From Vespula vulgaris (lineage: Eukaryota > Arthropoda > Insecta > Hymenoptera > Vespidae): DNA of 64,000 nucleotides. Below, in pieces: positions 59,901 through 64,000 of this stretch. The stretch lies in NCBI RefSeq assembly GCF_905475345.1, contig NC_066588.1, positions 869,501 to 933,500 on the forward strand, written 5' to 3'. A program made the translations under genes and the position numbers. Numbering within the stretch: position 1 is the first letter of the stretch; every line of letters starts with the position of its first letter. Under the pieces are notes generated by a model that was given only the letters and a program-made list of their open reading frames with translations, was not told the DNA's origin and made no database searches.

Positions 59901-60290
59901 TATACATACATATATATATTTTTAAAATGCGTGGCTCATTATTGTTAAACAAAACTTATAAATTTATTGCTTTCATCCGTACGAAAATAATGTAATGCTA
60001 TGTTTAGTATGATATAACCAGTAATAGTTTATCATATATTTAACAACATTAATAGTATCTGACAAAGTAATTGTTTATTTCACAGATCATACGATTCGAC
60101 GTCAGAAGATACATTTTCGCCAAATCTCGATATCCTAGTTGGCGAACCAGTGGATGTTATTTCTCAGGGTACAGATGTTTTGTCAAAAACTCATAATGAC
60201 AATCTGTCGTCATCCGTTGTTCGTGACCAGTCAAAAAATCAACATTATGACAGTGGTGATAGTGACGATTACGCCGATAGCGACAGTTAG
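47815..60290 (+). CDS. PPP2R3A: PP2A regulatory subunit B'' (PR72/PR130 family)
   Basis: This is a B''-type regulatory subunit that directs the PP2A A/C core dimer to its substrates and binds calcium through EF-hands. Exons are 47815-50121, 56723-56817, 57012-57141, 57268-57371, 57463-57640, 57736-57979, 58075-58249, 58342-58468, 58608-58769, 58868-58950 and 60086-60290. They total 3,810 nt or 1,269 aa. An optional 18-nt exon lies at 59377-59394. An in-frame TGA directly before the ATG supports the start at 47815. Residues 1-769 are disordered: His- and Gln-rich near the start, then Ser/Thr/Pro-rich, ending with FLTRGSVAERVLIFEKCP. The conserved core begins at IPRFYFPGGKP (about 799) and has YCVNRSWSGKISVAELRRS, EF-hand 1 at 1001-1012 (DRDHDLFIDKMD), GAVTRGG, EF-hand 2 at 1081-1092 (DLDGDGYLSMFE), FFDTFFNLEKYLDHEQ and MSDWDRFAAEEYELLVAEE. 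The acidic tail follows. The donor at 57141 (GTTGCT) is weak. Confidence 0.93.
51345..51462 (+). mobile_element. Fragment of repeat family A
   Basis: It shares AAACTTGTAGTTGTACAAT, GGCTTAAAAAGTCTCGAAAA and CATCTAGGAACTTTCTGGCCC with the 35.7-36.4 kb units, in the same order. Only one arm is recognisable. Confidence 0.45.
53060..53370 (+). repeat. Three diverged tandem copies of a ~130-155-bp unit
   Basis: Each unit has a T-rich tract, AAGT(A/G)(A/G)(T/C)AATGTA(G/A)TAATAT, TTATTATCGAT and AGAAGCTAAT(A/T)T. Equivalent points lie near 53066, 53191 and 53349. The same AAGAAGCTAATTTTT word occurs at 44664-44680, so the unit has at least one dispersed relative. Confidence 0.55.
54105..54270 (+). 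mobile_element. Palindromic MITE-like repeat, family B, copy 3
   Basis: The left arm has ACATTTGATCAGTATAATA and the right arm has TATACTGATCGTTTATCTTA, followed by ATTTATCATTAATTAATAAA. The centre reads ATTACGCAACTCTGAGTGC. It is shorter than the two copies near 46 kb. Confidence 0.5.
54593..54806. repeat. (GTC/GTT)n trinucleotide tract and long (GA)n run
   Basis: A trinucleotide tract (54593-54645) is followed 85 bp later by about 38 GA units (54731-54806), the longest GA run in the window. The Asp/Asn-rich and Ser/Leu-rich minus-strand frame at 54550-54879 is derived from these repeats. Confidence 0.9.
56823..56931 (+). repeat. (ACT)n array filling PPP2R3 intron 3
   Basis: The 194-nt intron between the exons ending at 56817 and starting at 57012 has a trinucleotide array starting only five bases after the splice donor. 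It is nearly pure over 56877-56920. The Tyr-rich and Thr-rich frames here come from this array. Confidence 0.9.
59377..59394 (+). other. 18-nt microexon / alternative C-terminus of PPP2R3
   Basis: After TTTATTGCAG (acceptor at 59376) the sequence stays in frame with the exon ending at 58950. It offers a donor AC|GTAACC at 59394/59395. Used as a cassette it adds six codons (TLCDDE) without shifting the frame into the exon at 60086. If the donor is not used, translation ends at the TAA at 59396-59398, giving a short tail LCDDET. The insertion is acidic like its surroundings. Confidence 0.45.
59399..60085 (+). other. Last PPP2R3 intron
   Basis: AT-rich DNA containing a family A palindromic repeat (listed separately) and ending in the acceptor ATTTCACAG before 60086. 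Confidence 0.6.
59700..59905 (+). mobile_element. Palindromic MITE-like repeat, family A, second full copy
   Basis: The left arm (59704-59770, with GACTCAAAAGTTTAGTA and CAATTACTCTTTTTCAGGAC) is repeated inverted by the right arm (59838-59900, with AAAAAGAGTAATAT and AAAAAGCTTTGACTCC). The centre is T-rich plus CAAATTGTAAAATGG. It sits in the last intron of PPP2R3. Confidence 0.5.
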
Positions 60291-62200
60291 ATTGATTCTA
60301 TGTGAATCTCCTTGCACCGAGATGGAAAGGATGAGAAAGGATGGTTGTGTGCATTTGCAATTTGTTTTTTTTTTTTTATTTTTTTTTAATCTTTTTTTTT
60401 GTTTTTTTTTTTTTTTTGTTTAAATGAACGAATTAAGAAAGAGCAATAGAAACTATAAGCTGTGTTTATATACACACATATACACACATATATGCACATA
60501 TACATATATATTATTCTGTTGAGTAGTAAATGAGAAAAGGACGGACACAACCTGAAACCTTGTTTACAAGGTTAATACCAGAAAATGAAATATTAGCCAA
60601 AAATAATAACTTTAGTATGACATTACGCCGTATACGCGATGGTAATTGATGTAATAGAGATGTGTCATCTTAAACACACAAACGATCGCAGTATTAATGA
60701 ACACGAAATAATCCTCAGTGTGTCTGTGGATTATTTGATCGTGTCGTGTAGTGAGAGTGCAAGTTTATAAGTTGAGAAAATTACCGAGTCATGTATCAAT
60801 TCGGTGGGTGTAATTAAATAGATGACGCTCATTCCAATGTGCAATAAAAAAAAAATAAAAAGTAAAAAAAAATAAATAAATAAATAAATAAATCATATTA
60901 GAAACTTCGTCGATTTACACGATATAAATAATTATTTAATTTACATAAGACATATTTAAGCTGAATTACCCTTAATCACAAATTTTATATCGAGTGCTAG
61001 TAATTTATATCACATGCTAATAATATTCATTCATTGTATATAGACACACACTTTCTCGTTGTGTCCCATAACACCGAATTGATTCACAACTTCAAAAAGG
61101 ATAATTAAATTTGGTCGTTGCTTGGCCATGTGATACATATTATTGTTCAACGTGCAGAACATACTTTGTGTACTTCAGGTTGTAAATAGATGCAAAAAAA
61201 TTATTGATTTTAATTTTTTACTTATCGTGGAGAGACAATTTTAAATGTGCAGAATTTTTCCAATTGCTGCAGTCTATATACTCTTTTACAGATTTATTGT
61301 TTCGAATAGTGCTTAATTTGCTAGTACTATTATATTTGATTATTTCATTTAATTCTTTTCATCGCTTTTTGTAAAATATTTATCGAACTTTCTATATAGT
61401 TAATATAAATAAATATATAAAGGATGATTAATTATTTGAAAAAAAAAACAAAAACAAAAAAAAACATTTATATTTGAATTAATATATCGATTATTTTTTG
61501 AGGACTGCATTAATCGGAAATGATTTACAAGAAAAAATATTGTTGTCATCAAATGATATTGGCAATTCTCTCTCTTGCCATTTATTATCATATAAAACAT
61601 TGAAAACCCTTCGTAACAATTAATATTTATATATCCTGATTATATAAAAAAAATTGGATATTTATAAAGGGTATCTCTCCTTTTATATCGATTTGATTTT
61701 ATTAGAACAATGTAATGTTTCAGCGTTCAAGAGGAGGAAGGAATTATTTTCCTATCAATTTTAACATTTTCTTCTATATATTCCAGAATTATATATTATC
61801 ATATCACACAAAATCGTTATTTATAAAATAACATCCTTATAAAAAATATAATGTATTTTAGAATTTAAACACAAAAGAAGATGATAAATTATGATAGGAA
61901 TAAATATGTGACACGAATAAGTAGCAAGATATTCGTGAAGTAATCGAATCTTTTTACTTATAATAAAGATCATATCTATAACAAGAGATATCAGAACGGA
62001 TTTCACAAAAAAATAATATAATCATTTATAATAATCACTTCTTCAATTGTTCGAAAAAACATGCTTAAAAAAATTTAACAATTTATTTCTAACACTAATG
62101 TATCATTATTTAATTTATAAGTGAAGACAAAGCTTATTACCTTCCTCCACAAATAGCGTCATGAAATGCAATAGACAAGTGTGCATCTGTTGCAGCAAAA
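60291..62200 (+). other. PPP2R3 3' UTR and flank
   Basis: After the TAG the sequence has T-runs (60364-60417). AATAAA at 60844-60849 is the first clear polyadenylation hexamer, about 555 nt past the stop, with more AATAAA words at 60870-60890. A Pumilio-type TGTAAATA word occurs at about 61181-61188. No further coding frame is present. Confidence 0.45.
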
Positions 62201-64000
62201 TATATTTGTTAATATTTTTTGTTTTTTTTTTTCTTTTTTTTTTTCATAGAATTCTTTATGAAATGATTATTTTATCTGCTTTATAAAATCAAAGATCATC
62301 ATATAGAGTTTAGAAATATTTTTAAATTGTATATTTCATCTGATCTGGATTATGCTACCCTGTTGCATTGAACAAATGACTTTATCTGTAACTTTTTGAA
62401 TCTTTTTCTACTTATTCGTATATATCTACTTTTTATGAGAGCGAATTGTTTTCCTATGAAACATATCATATTTATTAAATCGTGAAGATTTACATTCACA
62501 CTCTATTGTATTACATGTAATAAATAGATGATTATTTGTGAAATGCTCGAATAGGGTAGTATTTTTACTTCATATTTTTATCTTTTACATACACACACAC
62601 ACACGCACGCACGCACGCACGCACGCACGCGGATGCCGTGTTGTTCAAGAAAAAATTACTATGTTTCATAGTATTGCTGCAAGAAGATGAATAAGCCAAA
62701 GATGTGACACGTTTCGCTTAACTCGAACATTAAGAATGGAAAGTTATTTTCTCATAAGTATTTCGTACACGTAAAGTAAAACATTGTAAGTACGAATCAT
62801 ACATTGATGTCATTTTCTTCCTGCTCAAAGATCTGTTGTCATTTAATTCTAGGTGAAAGATAGAAAGACACACCTACAGACTTATGATGAAAATGTCTTC
62901 TGAAAAAAAAAAAATAAATAAATAAAAAATAAAAAATAAAGATCGACAAAAACTGGATGTAAGCTATATTTTTAGTAACAATTAAAAGAGAAAAAGGAGT
63001 TGAAAATCTCAAAGTTTCAAATATAAAACTTCCGTGAAAGTCATTGCGTCAAAAGTATTTTTAGTACAGTTTTTAAATATAAAGTATTTTGCCATAGGAG
63101 ACCAAGGTATTCCATAGTTTGTGTTACAAAGACTGCAGGATTGTACATATTACTTTTGTCTCCAAGTATACTTTAATTAATTACGTAAAATGTTACTCTA
63201 GTCCACGTGTGTGCTGCAATTTATATACCTTTGTGGCACATGTCAATATAATAATCTTAAGATGTATTATATTATTTGTTTTAAACCAAACGGAGCTAAA
63301 TTATGCAAAATGAATTGTATGTAAAGTTCTGTATTGTTAATAGAATTTTATGTAGGATATGTAAGGGCAGTACTTCAATACCAATAGTTGATAGATGTGA
63401 CTTTTATTGTTCTTGTTAATTATGTACCTGTTACTCTGTTATTCTCTATTTACATGAGTTAATTATATCCAAATTTATTTACAACATTTCTCATTACTAT
63501 ATTATACATTTTTATCAACTACTGGCATGACACTGTCCGTTATAATTCTATTTTACATGGCTCTCATATAAGGTATAAGAAAATTCTAGTGATTTCTTTT
63601 TTTTTTTTTCTTTTTTATTCACGTTGTAAGAATGCTTTGTATATTTTACGAACTTATTTTACAAAGGTCAGCACCTTATGTAGAATTTATTTGATCTATT
63701 TGGTGCTTCCCTGTTATGCAGAAATACCATCTGCAAAGGGAGTTGCTTTTGTTGACTATCCAAAGATATAACTATATCAAGTTTGTTTAATTACATCTTT
63801 TATAAGTCGTTATGGTTTTTATTATATATATATATATATGTGTATACTATCTACGCATATTTCTCTATATGTCACCCTTTTAACATCATGTTCAAATTAA
63901 GTTACTGTTGAGAAGAAAGAGTCGTCGAAAAAAACGTCATAAATTATATATATGTTTACATTTGACAATACTCTTTATTGTTATATTCATTCATTATTCT
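62201..64000. other. AT-rich DNA to the window end, no gene recognised
   Basis: This segment could be a distal part of a long PPP2R3 3' UTR or intergenic DNA. It contains (CA)n-(CGCA)n at 62591-62631, an A-rich simple tract at 62903-62940 and a (TA)n tract at 63822-63842. The short frames at 63119-63313 and 63589-63771 have no features of a conserved gene. Confidence 0.4.
62591..62631 (+). repeat. Compound (AC)n-(ACGC)n microsatellite
   Basis: A (CA) run passes into about seven ACGC units, an unusually CpG-dense island in otherwise AT-rich DNA. Confidence 0.9.

Noticed and set aside
1..64000. A coordinated gene cluster or new defence-type system
   Set aside because: The genes are conserved, unrelated housekeeping or regulatory genes in an ordinary insect chromosome segment. 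Nothing in their order suggests a joint pathway.

Overview
The window looks like nuclear DNA of an insect, most likely a hymenopteran. It is strongly AT-rich, packed with microsatellites, and carries compact intron-containing genes whose proteins match well-known metazoan families. The hymenopteran placement is an inference from base composition and repeat density, not from a marker. There are no prokaryotic features, CRISPR arrays or phage genes.

Layout. 1-5.3 kb: two complete tandem copies of the ribosomal protein gene RpS8, unit length about 2.81 kb. They encode the same 208-residue protein, and each carries a candidate C/D-box snoRNA in intron 2. 5.7-9.8 kb (minus): a ZMYND8-type chromatin reader (PHD, bromodomain, PWWP, coiled coil, MYND). 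11.85-14.1 kb (plus): MTMR9, a myotubularin-family pseudophosphatase. 15.86-16.6 kb (minus): GOSR2/membrin, a Golgi Qb-SNARE. 17.05-19.56 kb (plus): CTNNBL1, a spliceosome-associated armadillo protein. From about 20.6 kb almost to the end (plus): one very large transcription unit for a PP2A B''-type regulatory subunit (PPP2R3 family). It has a GC-richer promoter and a probable non-coding first exon near 21.0-21.4 kb, a roughly 26-kb first intron, a 2.3-kb first coding exon at 47.8-50.1 kb, a 6.6-kb intron, and a compact run of coding exons at 56.7-60.3 kb ending in the two-EF-hand core.

The coding models were built by hand from splice signals and reading frame. For every gene the exon lengths sum to an intact frame: RpS8 208 aa twice, ZMYND8 1081 aa, MTMR9 580 aa, GOSR2 217 aa, CTNNBL1 579 aa, PPP2R3 1269 aa (1275 aa with an 18-nt microexon). 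One CTNNBL1 donor and one PPP2R3 donor are weak and are flagged.

The first five loci are housekeeping genes that are close together but functionally unrelated. ZMYND8/MTMR9 and GOSR2/CTNNBL1 are head-to-head pairs that may share promoters. The 21-56 kb region has no convincing genes. It holds simple repeats, diverged tandem duplications of about 130-310 bp units, and at least two dispersed palindromic (MITE-like) repeat families that I could not name.

The observations most worth following up are the mosaic divergence of the RpS8 copies (gene body about 1% different, intron 1 about 10%, 5' flank more), the duplicated intronic snoRNA, the 18-nt frame-preserving microexon of PPP2R3 that becomes an alternative C-terminus if its donor is not used, and the two unnamed inverted-repeat families. 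I saw no evidence of a wholly new biological system.
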